NCBI GenBank assembly: GCA_964619555.1
Contig: CAZUDV010000005.1
Coordinates: 186,001-250,000, forward strand
Direction of reading: 5' to 3'
Length of the DNA: 64,000 nucleotides
From: JAGOPY01 sp964619555
Lineage (GTDB): Bacteria; Bacteroidota; Bacteroidia; Bacteroidales; JAGOPY01
Positions 19,841-28,873 of this stretch are shown one piece after another. The position numbers were made by a program, and so were the translations under genes. Under the pieces are notes generated by a model that searched no databases, was not told the origin of the DNA, and saw nothing but the letters and a program-made list of their open reading frames with translations. Each line of letters opens with the position of its first letter. Positions within the stretch are counted from its first letter, which is position 1.

Positions 19841-22800
19841 ATGAAAAGATTTCTACTCTTGATTTTTGTCGCTCTTCTTTTCACATCAGAAGGAAAGGCA
19901 CAGACCTTTACTTACAGCGACAACTGGGACCAGGAAGGATTTGTCCTGAAATCCCAGTCTTCAGACGGAATAGAGCTAAATTATTCCGTTGCTTCATTTA
20001 CGATGAATGATCTGGAGGTCCGGGGAGAAGCCATGAAATACATCACTCTTGCCAACCATTTCCTCCCTAACAATGAAGGAGCACCCGACCTTCCGGGGAG
20101 TGGAAGGTACATTGCACTTCCCCAGGGCGCCAGAGCTGAACTGAGAATCGTCTCCTCACGTATCGAGCGTTACCGGGATGTCAACATAGCACCTGCGCCA
20201 AGAATACCGAAGGCCACAGAAAGAGGGCCACTGGATTATAACAAGGACATGAGGATCTATGGGGCCAATGCCTTTTATCCGGCCTCTCCCGTTACGCTCT
20301 CAGAGCCTACCGTAGTAAGGGGCGTCGATGCGGTCATCCTGGGCATCACCCCTTTCCAGTACAATCCGGTAACAAGGGAACTGATCGTCTACAGGGATTT
20401 GAAGGTTGAGGTCGATTTTATCGGCGGCAACGGCCAATTTGGAGAGGAAAAATACAGGAACAGATGGTGGGATCCGATCTTATCCGACCTGTTTGTCAAT
20501 TCCATCTCCCTCCCGGATGTGGATTACTCCAGAAGGGTATTGGATAACACCAGGGCCACCGGTTATGAATACCTCATCATTTGCCCGAATGACCCGGTAT
20601 TCCTTGCCTGGGCCGATACTATCCGGACCTTCAGGACGCAGCAGGGAATTTATACGGGAATTGTCACGACAACTGAGATCGGTGGCAATACGACAAACGC
20701 GATCGAGAATTATGTCAATAATGCTTACCAGAACTGGGATATTCCACCGGCAGCCATACTCCTGCTGGGAGACTACGGAACGAACGGCAGTACGATCATC
20801 TCACCCATCTGGGACAGCTATTGCGTTTCCGATCATATCTATGCCGACGTGAATGCCGATGACGAAGAAGAAATCGTTTTTGCCAGGATGACGGCCAGGG
20901 ATGAGGATGAGCTTGCCATAATGATCCGCAAAGCTTTGAATTACGAAAAAAATCCTCCGACAAGCCCTGATTTCTATGATCATCCCATAACAGCGCTGGG
21001 CTGGCAGACGGAACGCTGGTTCCAGATCTGCTCCGAAGTGGTGGGCGGATATTTCAAACATGCTCAGGGCAAAAATCCGGTACGGGTAAATGCCGTTTAT
21101 GACGGGAACCCTGCCGTTGACCCCTGGTCAACAGCACCCAACACCAATACGGTACTCGGTGTATTCGGCCCGAACGGACTGGGATATATTCCTGCCACCC
21201 CCGCTGAGCTTGGTGGATGGACGGGCGGAACAGCCGCTCAGGTCAACAATGCCCTCAATGACGGTGCCTTCCTTCTTCAGCATCGTGACCATGGATACGA
21301 ATATGGCTGGGGCGAACCGGATTACAGCAATTCCAGCATCGACGGCCTCACCAATACCGATCTATGCTTTATCTTCTCAATCAATTGCCTGACAGGTAAA
21401 TACAATCACAACAGCGAAAGCTTTGCGGAAAAATTCCACCGCTACACCTACAACGGGCAACCTGCCGGGGCTCTCGGGCTGCTGGCAGCATCCGAAGTGT
21501 CCTATTCATTCGTTAACGATGCTTATGTGTGGGGTGTTTTTGATAATATGTACCCGGATTTTATGCCATCGTACGGAAGCAATCCCCAGCCCAGGGGAGA
21601 ATTACCGGCGTTCGGCAATGCTGCCGGAAAATATTTCCTGAAGTATTCCAGCTGGCCTTATAACACTGATAATAAAGAAGTTACTTATAACCTATTCCAC
21701 CATCACGGGGATGCGTTTACTAGTCTCTATTCCCAGGTGCCTCAGGATCTGACGGTGGTTCACAATGCCGTGCAACTGGCCGGAATGCCAACATTCAATG
21801 TTCAGGCCGATGAAGGTGCTCTCATTGCTTTATCGGTAAACGGAGAACTGATCGGCGTGGCCACCGGGACCGGCGCACCTTTTGATATCGAAATCCTGCC
21901 CCAGAATCCGCCAAACACCATCGATGTGGTGGTTACCAAGCAGAATTATTACCGCTATCATGCCCAGGTACAGGTCATTCCCCCCAACGGGCCATTCGTA
22001 GTCACCCAATCCTGCGAAGTCAATGACCTCACCGGAAACAACAATGGGCAACTGGATTACGGCGAAACGGTAAATCTCGATGTCACACTGAAAAACCTTG
22101 GTACTGAGAATGCTGAAAACGTGGTCGTGACCATTAACAGCACCGACGAATACATCACTATTCTGGATAACACTGCCGAGGCCGGGACCATAGCACCGAA
22201 CATGACTTCAACCGTCAGTGCTGCGTTCCAGATCAGTGCTGCAGGAAATGTGCCGAATGGCCACAGCATCCCGTTTACCATGGAAGCCACGAATGGCGAC
22301 ACCGTTTGGAACAGCACCTTTACGGTAAAAGCTTATGCCGCCATCCTGGAATACCTCGATTTCAGCATCTCCGATCCTCTGGGGAACAACGACGGCCACC
22401 TGGATCCGGGCGAAACGGCCGAAATCGTGGTATCTGTTAAAAATAAAGGAGCAGCCGATGCTTACGAGGTATATGGACTGATCTCCTCCGAAGATAATTT
22501 TGTGCAAATCCTTTCGGATTCAGCCATGTTCGGGAATATCGGGCAGAATGAAACCGGTACCCTGAGTTTCCAGGTCACCTCCAAGGTGATCACGCCTCCG
22601 GGGCACCTGGCTGAACTGGATGTGGAATTTAAAGGGGATTTCGGGATTTGGGCTTCCGGCAGCGTGGATGCCACAGTTGGACGTTTCCCGGTCCTGATCC
22701 TTGATCTGGACAACAACCACAATTCGGGTACACTGATCCGGGATGCCATTCAGGACTGGCGGATCTTTGCGGAATATGCCACGGAAATTCCGGAGGACCT

Positions 22801-24388
22801 CTCCCAGTACGGAACCATTTTCATGTGCCTCGGAACTTACAATTCAAACCGGGTGCTTTCCGCATCAGAAGCATTACCGTTTGTGGATTTCCTGAACCAG
22901 GGCGGGAATATGTACCTGGAAGGCGCTGATACCTGGTATTATGACCAGCAGTATAATGAAACTGACCTTCATCCCATGTTCAAGATTACCGGCGATGGAG
23001 ATGGCAGCGGTGACCTGGGGACCGTTCAGGGGGTTGCGGGGACTTTTGTGGAAGGATTCACCTTCTACTTCAACGGCGACAACAGTTATATTGACCGGAT
23101 CTCTCCGGTCAGCCCGGCTTTCACCATCCTGAAGAATGTGGCTCCGGCTTACAATGTAGCTATAGCCCATGATGCCGGTACTTACAAGACCATCGGTTCC
23201 AGTTTCGAGTTCGGGGGATTGCTGGACAATGCCCTCTATACCAAGCAGGACCTGATGCTTAAATACCTGAACTTCTTTACTATGCAACCGATAACGGAAA
23301 AGCCCGTTACTCCGGACGGACAGACCTTGGTCTGCGGTACGGAGACCCCTTGCTGTTATACGATCAACGCTATACCCAACGCCAATTATTATATCTGGGA
23401 AATTGAACCATCGGAAGCCGGCACGATCGAAGGCTGGGATACCACGGTTACCATAAACTGGACCACGGGTTTCAGGGGCAATGCGAGCCTGAAGGTATGC
23501 GGTATGAACCAGGGAGGCATGGGCCCGGAATCTGATGCGTTGGTGGTTAGTATCAACGAAATACCGACAGCCACTTTTACATTCAGCACCAATACCATTT
23601 GCAGCGGCGAAACGGCTAATCTCGACATCGACCTGACCGGTACTGGTCCATGGGAACTGGTGGTTGACTTCGGAGGTTATCAGAATACCTTTAATCCTGA
23701 AAAACCGCAAATATTAGGGATTACCCTTGATCCTGTAACTGACCTGGAAATAACAGTCTTATCTCTGACGGATGGTTCAGGGTGTGAGAATACGGATTTT
23801 GAGACCTACTTCATCGATGTATTGCCCATTCCCGGGGTACCGGCCCAACCGAACGGGCCCGATTTTGTGGATCTGTTCACTACCACCCAGACCGTTTACC
23901 AGACGACCGGCGCACCCGATGCGAATGCCTACCAGTGGGAAATTGAACCGGCCTCTGCCGGAACGCTCGCACCGGGTGGCGATGGCCTGAACTGCACGGT
24001 CACCTGGGCATCGGGCTACGCCGGGCAGGCTACTATCAAAGTCAAAGCGACCAACCAATGCGGCGAAAGCCTCTTCTCACCCGTCTTCGCAGTAAATGTT
24101 GCCAATACGTTCGGTGTGGAGGAAAACAATTCCGGGCTTGGTATCTCCGTTTATCCCAACCCTAACAAGGGGATGTTCAGGATAGACCTCAGGTCGGAAA
24201 AGCCAACCACGGCCGTGGTCAGTATCATGAATGCCGCCGGGAAGATCATCCTCTCGTCAACGGAAATTCAGATCGACAATACCCTGAGCCTTCCGCTTGA
24301 AATTACCGGACAGCCGGAAGGGATCTATCTGCTTAAAATAGTGACCGAACAAGGGATATCGAGCCGTAAACTGATCATCATCAAATGA
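19841..24388 (+). CDS. C25-family cysteine peptidase, long form, with T9SS CTD
   Basis: 1515 residues, the largest protein in the window. Signal peptide about 1-21. The N-terminal half is collinear with the 556 gene: propeptide with TPFQYNPV, then the peptidase domain with probable dyad His484 (HRDHG) and Cys516 (INCLTGKYN). Two CARDB-like domains follow with calcium-type loops (NDLTGNNNGQLD, DPLGNNDGHLDPGE), then the same alpha/beta domain as in the 556 and 38811 genes (about 950-1140), two PKD-like domains absent from the 556 gene, and the CTD (VYPNPNKGMF). Expected at the cell surface or released. It is preceded by a -7 element and followed by a strong hairpin, so probably monocistronic. 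Confidence 0.9.
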   Translation: MKRFLLLIFVALLFTSEGKAQTFTYSDNWDQEGFVLKSQSSDGIELNYSVASFTMNDLEVRGEAMKYITLANHFLPNNEGAPDLPGSGRYIALPQGARAELRIVSSRIERYRDVNIAPAPRIPKATERGPLDYNKDMRIYGANAFYPASPVTLSEPTVVRGVDAVILGITPFQYNPVTRELIVYRDLKVEVDFIGGNGQFGEEKYRNRWWDPILSDLFVNSISLPDVDYSRRVLDNTRATGYEYLIICPNDPVFLAWADTIRTFRTQQGIYTGIVTTTEIGGNTTNAIENYVNNAYQNWDIPPAAILLLGDYGTNGSTIISPIWDSYCVSDHIYADVNADDEEEIVFARMTARDEDELAIMIRKALNYEKNPPTSPDFYDHPITALGWQTERWFQICSEVVGGYFKHAQGKNPVRVNAVYDGNPAVDPWSTAPNTNTVLGVFGPNGLGYIPATPAELGGWTGGTAAQVNNALNDGAFLLQHRDHGYEYGWGEPDYSNSSIDGLTNTDLCFIFSINCLTGKYNHNSESFAEKFHRYTYNGQPAGALGLLAASEVSYSFVNDAYVWGVFDNMYPDFMPSYGSNPQPRGELPAFGNAAGKYFLKYSSWPYNTDNKEVTYNLFHHHGDAFTSLYSQVPQDLTVVHNAVQLAGMPTFNVQADEGALIALSVNGELIGVATGTGAPFDIEILPQNPPNTIDVVVTKQNYYRYHAQVQVIPPNGPFVVTQSCEVNDLTGNNNGQLDYGETVNLDVTLKNLGTENAENVVVTINSTDEYITILDNTAEAGTIAPNMTSTVSAAFQISAAGNVPNGHSIPFTMEATNGDTVWNSTFTVKAYAAILEYLDFSISDPLGNNDGHLDPGETAEIVVSVKNKGAADAYEVYGLISSEDNFVQILSDSAMFGNIGQNETGTLSFQVTSKVITPPGHLAELDVEFKGDFGIWASGSVDATVGRFPVLILDLDNNHNSGTLIRDAIQDWRIFAEYATEIPEDLSQYGTIFMCLGTYNSNRVLSASEALPFVDFLNQGGNMYLEGADTWYYDQQYNETDLHPMFKITGDGDGSGDLGTVQGVAGTFVEGFTFYFNGDNSYIDRISPVSPAFTILKNVAPAYNVAIAHDAGTYKTIGSSFEFGGLLDNALYTKQDLMLKYLNFFTMQPITEKPVTPDGQTLVCGTETPCCYTINAIPNANYYIWEIEPSEAGTIEGWDTTVTINWTTGFRGNASLKVCGMNQGGMGPESDALVVSINEIPTATFTFSTNTICSGETANLDIDLTGTGPWELVVDFGGYQNTFNPEKPQILGITLDPVTDLEITVLSLTDGSGCENTDFETYFIDVLPIPGVPAQPNGPDFVDLFTTTQTVYQTTGAPDANAYQWEIEPASAGTLAPGGDGLNCTVTWASGYAGQATIKVKATNQCGESLFSPVFAVNVANTFGVEENNSGLGISVYPNPNKGMFRIDLRSEKPTTAVVSIMNAAGKIILSSTEIQIDNTLSLPLEITGQPEGIYLLKIVTEQGISSRKLIIIK

Positions 24389-24449
24389 TCGATATTAAAA
24401 TGTTCAGATAAATTTTACCGGTAATAGAAAAACGCTGTCTTTTTCTTCC

Positions 24450-24497
24450 TATCAGCGCGGCATGAACTCCAATAAAGGAGAAAATGCCGCGCTGATA
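24450..24497. terminator. Perfect 14-bp stem-loop after the 19841 gene
   Basis: TATCAGCGCGGCAT (24450-24463) is the exact reverse complement of 24484-24497, with a 20-nt loop that contains a smaller CTCC/GGAG pair. It lies 62 bp past the stop. No T-run follows on the + strand, so it may be a factor-assisted terminator, a 3' end stabiliser or a palindromic repeat element. Confidence 0.55.
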
Positions 24498-24550
24498 ATT
24501 TATATCCTTTCTAAATAAATATGAATTATAAAAGGCTTGAATAGTTTGCG

Positions 24551-24559
24551 TATTTTTGT
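24551..24559 (+). promoter_or_regulatory. -7 element upstream of the 24611 C25 gene
   Basis: TATTTTTGT matches TAnnTTTG, 51 bp before the ATG; a TTG at 24537-24539 is too close to serve as a standard -33. Confidence 0.45.
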
Positions 24560-24610
24560 GCAAAACCATCCTGTAACTTACATCTGATCAACTAAATAGG
24601 AAAATTAGAA

Positions 24611-27600
24611 ATGAAAAAATCTACATTGAATGCAAGACTTGGCCTGATGATCCTGGCCTTCTTCGCTTTTACCATTCAGATTGCCACCGCCCAGAGGGTT
24701 GCCTATTCCGATTCCTGGAACCGGGCGGGTTTCAATCTGAAAGAACTCAACAGAAGCGGGATCACCGTCGGTTACTCCGTGAAGGAGTTTACGATGGTCG
24801 CTGCCGATATCAACGGCCGGTCGATGCTGAACGTTGAACTCCCCGGATACTGGCTGCCAAATGACGAAGGTGCGCCGAACCTTCCGGGTGGAGGCCGTTA
24901 CATCGCGATCCCACAGGGAGCCGGAGCCAGGGTCAACATCGTGGCACAACGTACCGAGACCTATCGCAACATTGACATTGCACCGGCACCAAGGATCCCT
25001 CTTGACACCGAAAAGGAGCCATTGCAATACCGCAGCAACCCAGACATTTATAACCGGGATGCCTTCTACCCGGCATCCCCGGTATTATTATCCGAACCCT
25101 CACAAATCAGGGGAGTCGATGTGGTGATGCTGGGGGTCACTCCCTTCCAGTACAATCCCGTCACCCGTGAATTGATCGTTTACCGTGACCTGGAGATCGA
25201 AGTGGAATTTACCGGCGGCAACGGCCAGTTCGGCGAGGAACGCCTTCGCAGCCGCTTCTGGGATCCCATCCTGAGCGACGCCTTGCTGAATTACAATGCC
25301 CTGCCCGTGATCGATTATGGAAAACGCGCTATTGCCAACCGCAGCAGCAACGGATGCGAATATCTGATCATTGTACCCGATGGACCTGAATACATGACCT
25401 GGGCCCAGCAAATCCGGACTTTCCGTATCCAGCAGGGGATCACCACGGACATTACAACTCTGAGCGAGATCGGCGGCAACAATACCTCCACCATCGAAGC
25501 CTACATCAACAATGCTTATGCCAACTGGGACCCGGTCCCCGCAGCCGTGCTGCTCATGGGTGATTATGGCACCAGCCAGACCAACAACATCGTCGCTCCC
25601 ATATGGGACAGCTACTGCGCATCTGATAACATTTATTCTGATGTTAATAACGATGACCTGCCGGATATCGTCTTTGCCAGGATGACCGCCAATGACAATA
25701 CTCAACTGGAGACCTTCATCACGAAATTCCTGAATTACGAAACCAACCCGCCCACCAACCCGGGTTTTTATGATCACCCGATCACCGCCCTGGGATGGCA
25801 GACCGAACGCTGGTTCCAGATCTGTTCTGAAACCGTGGGTGGCTATTTCAAAAATATTCACGGAAAGACGCCCGTCCGCATAAATGAGATCTATGATGGG
25901 AACCCCAATTCTGATCCTTGGTCAACGGCTCAGAACACGGGTACGGTTCTCGGAGTGTTCGGACCATCTGGCCTGGGATATATTCCCGATTCACCCCAGC
26001 AACTGGGAGGCTGGTCAGGCGGCAATGCCAACATGATCAACGATGCTATCAACAGCGGCGCCTTTATTCTGCAGCACCGTGACCACGGTGCGGAAACCGG
26101 CTGGGGAGAGCCTGCTTATTCCAACTCCAATATCAATGGCCTGACCAACACGGATCTTTGTTTCGTCTTTTCCATCAACTGCCTGACAGGTAAGTACAAC
26201 TGGTCCAGCGAATGTTTCACGGAAAAGTTCCACCGTTACCGCTATAATAACGTCAACAGCGGTGCCCTCGGCCTTATCGGGGCATCTGAAGTCAGTTACT
26301 CATTTGTAAATGACACCTATGTGTGGGGGATGTTCGACAATATGTGGCCGGACTTCATGCCGCAGTACGGCTCCAATCCCCCGGAAAGAGGATTGTTGCC
26401 CGGGTTCGGCAATGCAGCCGGCAAATACTTCCTGGCACAATCCAACTGGCCTTACAACACCAGCAACAAAGTGGTCACCTACCATCTTTTCCACCTGCAC
26501 GGGGATGCATTCATGACTTTGTATTCCGAAGTACCACAGGATCTGACCATCATGCATGACGGCGTCATCCTGGCCGGGCTTACCCAATTCACCATTACGG
26601 CTGATGAAGGTTCCACGATCTGCCTTACGCAGGGTGACAATATCATCGGCCTGGCAGAAGGCACCGGCAGCCCGGTGGTCATGAGCATTGTCCCGCAATC
26701 GGTTGGAACGCAGGTGAACCTGACGGTGACCAAAACGAACTTCTACCGTCATGAAGAGACTATTGAGGTTATCCCCGCTGAAGGCCCCTACTGCATCTAT
26801 GACACGCATATTTTCCATGATACGACCGGCAATGGCAATGGCCTTGTGGATTACAACGAAAGCGTTTTCCTGAACCTGGCCATTAAAAATGTGGGAATGG
26901 CCAACGGGGAAGATGTAACGGTGACCCTTTCCACCAATGACCCCTATATCACCCTGACGGATAACACTGAATTTTACGGCAGCATCCCCTCCCAGGGAAA
27001 TATCATGATCCAGGACGGATTCTCTTTCACTGCAGCTGAGAACACTCCGGACCAGCACCAGGTTATCGTGACCATTCAGGCAACCGATGGAACCAATATC
27101 TGGAACAGTCTGTTCATGTTCAAGGTCAACTCCCCGAAACTCAACATCAACAGCCTGACCATCAACGATGCGGCAAATGGCAACGGCGACGGGGAACTGG
27201 ATCCTGGCGAAGCAGTTACCATGACCATCAATTACACCAATACCGGCCATGCGGTAGCCTATGATGTGGATGTGTACCTGGAAGGCCAGTCGGGATTCGT
27301 GGAAATTGACAACCCGACCCAGCATTTCAATTCGATCGGATTCCTTGGAGTGTTTAACAAGACTTTTAATGTAACGGTGGACGAGGAAGCACCGGAAGGA
27401 ATCGTGGTCAATTTCATCAATGAATTGACCATGGGTTCGTTCTATTGCGATAAAAACTATCCGGAAAAGATCAGTGCCATGATCGAAGACTTTGAAACCG
27501 GGGATTTTGAAAAATATAACTGGGAACCCAGCGGCAACCTGCCATGGGAACTCACCATGCAATATCCTTTCGCCGGTTTGTTCAGCGCGAAATCAGGGGC

Positions 27601-28702
27601 TATAACGAACAACCAGACCTCTGAATTGCTGCTGACATACCACGTTATGAGTGCTGACAGCATTTCGTTTATCCGGAAAGTTTCCTCAGAAGCCAGTGAT
27701 AAGCTGCAATTCTACATTAACAACGAATTGCAGGGTGAATGGTCGGGCACTACTACCGGATGGACCCGCCAATCCTACCCTGTGACACCCGGGAACAAGA
27801 CCTTCCGTTGGGTTTACAGTAAAAATGGAAGCAATGCCGGAGGCGCCGACATGGCGTGGCTGGATAACATCACTCTTCCAACTGCTATGTGCCTGACAAT
27901 CTGGGCAGGTCCGGATAATGAAATCTGTCCCGGTGAAACGGTTGAAATCGCCAATTCCTATGGCACGGCCTATTCAACGATCGAATGGGCTACCAGTGGC
28001 ACCGGAAACTTTGACAACAGCACGATCATGCATCCTGTCTATACCCCGAGTTCCGATGACATTTCCAGCGGCGCTGTAACGCTTAGCCTCACTTTGACTG
28101 ACAGTGATGGCGCCAGCGTAACTGATGAGACCATTTTATCTTTCAAACCAACTCCGGCAGCCCCACCCGCACCGACCGGTCCGGATTATGTTGACCTGTT
28201 CCTTGTAACCGCTTCGGAATATGTAACCGAAGGAATTGAGGACCTGGATGAATACGCATGGCACCTGGATCCAGCCGAAGCGGGCTCTATTGAAGGCTCG
28301 ACAGTGAAGGCCATTGTCACCTGGAACCCAGGTTACATCGGCATGGCATATGTGACCGTTGCCGGAATCAATGACTGCGGTGAGGGAGTAGAATCGGAAT
28401 CCTTTGAAATCACTGTGGACAATACTGTTGGGCTGTCCGATGGTGACAACCCGGAGAATGCCATCTCCATTTATCCCAACCCGGGGAATGGAAATTACCA
28501 GGTTACTTTTGACCGTACCGGAACCAGCGTGACTAACCTGAAAGTATTCAACATCCTCGGCAGCAAAGTTTACGAGGAAGCTTTCCAGGTAACCGGCAAT
28601 CAAATGTTTACCCTGAAACTTGAAAATCTTCCCGATGGCATCTATTTCCTGAAAATAGAAGGAGAAGGTACATCTTTCGTAAAGAAACTGGTGAAGGAAT
28701 AA
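24611..28702 (+). CDS. C25-family cysteine peptidase with MAM-like and PKD-like stalk and T9SS CTD
   Basis: 1363 residues, signal peptide about 1-27 (ending ATAQ). The propeptide and peptidase domain belong to the same subfamily as the 556 and 19841 genes; probable dyad His492 (HRDHG) and Cys524 (INCLTGKYN). After two CARDB-like domains (loops HDTTGNGNGLVDYNE and NGNGDGELDPGE) it departs from those two and instead carries a jelly-roll, MAM-like domain (about 955-1095, beginning IEDFETGDF and containing FIRKVSSEASDKLQFYINN) shared with the next two genes. A PKD-like domain (TGPDYVDLF start) and the CTD (IYPNPGNGNYQV) close it. It is thus a hybrid of the two C25 architectures in this island. 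Probably its own transcription unit. Confidence 0.9.
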   Translation: MKKSTLNARLGLMILAFFAFTIQIATAQRVAYSDSWNRAGFNLKELNRSGITVGYSVKEFTMVAADINGRSMLNVELPGYWLPNDEGAPNLPGGGRYIAIPQGAGARVNIVAQRTETYRNIDIAPAPRIPLDTEKEPLQYRSNPDIYNRDAFYPASPVLLSEPSQIRGVDVVMLGVTPFQYNPVTRELIVYRDLEIEVEFTGGNGQFGEERLRSRFWDPILSDALLNYNALPVIDYGKRAIANRSSNGCEYLIIVPDGPEYMTWAQQIRTFRIQQGITTDITTLSEIGGNNTSTIEAYINNAYANWDPVPAAVLLMGDYGTSQTNNIVAPIWDSYCASDNIYSDVNNDDLPDIVFARMTANDNTQLETFITKFLNYETNPPTNPGFYDHPITALGWQTERWFQICSETVGGYFKNIHGKTPVRINEIYDGNPNSDPWSTAQNTGTVLGVFGPSGLGYIPDSPQQLGGWSGGNANMINDAINSGAFILQHRDHGAETGWGEPAYSNSNINGLTNTDLCFVFSINCLTGKYNWSSECFTEKFHRYRYNNVNSGALGLIGASEVSYSFVNDTYVWGMFDNMWPDFMPQYGSNPPERGLLPGFGNAAGKYFLAQSNWPYNTSNKVVTYHLFHLHGDAFMTLYSEVPQDLTIMHDGVILAGLTQFTITADEGSTICLTQGDNIIGLAEGTGSPVVMSIVPQSVGTQVNLTVTKTNFYRHEETIEVIPAEGPYCIYDTHIFHDTTGNGNGLVDYNESVFLNLAIKNVGMANGEDVTVTLSTNDPYITLTDNTEFYGSIPSQGNIMIQDGFSFTAAENTPDQHQVIVTIQATDGTNIWNSLFMFKVNSPKLNINSLTINDAANGNGDGELDPGEAVTMTINYTNTGHAVAYDVDVYLEGQSGFVEIDNPTQHFNSIGFLGVFNKTFNVTVDEEAPEGIVVNFINELTMGSFYCDKNYPEKISAMIEDFETGDFEKYNWEPSGNLPWELTMQYPFAGLFSAKSGAITNNQTSELLLTYHVMSADSISFIRKVSSEASDKLQFYINNELQGEWSGTTTGWTRQSYPVTPGNKTFRWVYSKNGSNAGGADMAWLDNITLPTAMCLTIWAGPDNEICPGETVEIANSYGTAYSTIEWATSGTGNFDNSTIMHPVYTPSSDDISSGAVTLSLTLTDSDGASVTDETILSFKPTPAAPPAPTGPDYVDLFLVTASEYVTEGIEDLDEYAWHLDPAEAGSIEGSTVKAIVTWNPGYIGMAYVTVAGINDCGEGVESESFEITVDNTVGLSDGDNPENAISIYPNPGNGNYQVTFDRTGTSVTNLKVFNILGSKVYEEAFQVTGNQMFTLKLENLPDGIYFLKIEGEGTSFVKKLVKE

Positions 28703-28744
28703 GATCAACAGAAAATCATAGAGACTGTATCGAAAGTTAAATTT

Positions 28745-28807
28745 TGCCACAGACTCACAGGTTACTTTTTGCAAAACAGCAAATTAATAATCTGTGAGTC
28801 TATGGCA
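28745..28807. repeat. Imperfect intergenic palindrome (TGCCACAGA family), copy 1
   Basis: TGCCACAGACTCACAG (28745-28760) pairs with 28792-28807 at 15 of 16 positions, with a 31-nt loop. A related palindrome lies at 60357-60417. It follows the 24611 gene and may end transcription or be a dispersed repeat. Confidence 0.65.
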
Positions 28808-28816
28808 TTAAATTTA

Positions 28817-28848
28817 TTGATTGCTACACTTATTATACTTAAATTTGC
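28817..28848 (+). promoter_or_regulatory. Promoter for the 28874 C25 operon
   Basis: TTG (28817-28819), 20-bp spacer, TAAATTTGC (28840-28848), 25 bp before the ATG. The -7 element runs straight into an alternating (GC)5 tract at 28847-28856. Confidence 0.55.
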
Positions 28849-28873
28849 GCGCGCGCATTAACAAACCTGCCTT

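Noticed and set aside
22874..23710. 278-codon - strand frame within the 19841 gene
   Set aside because: Antisense shadow of the stalk domains; no family features.
26300..27562. 420-codon open frame on the - strand inside the 24611 C25 gene
   Set aside because: It is antisense to a well-supported secreted protease, has no recognisable domain, and similar long antisense frames occur under the other cargo genes because of their codon use.
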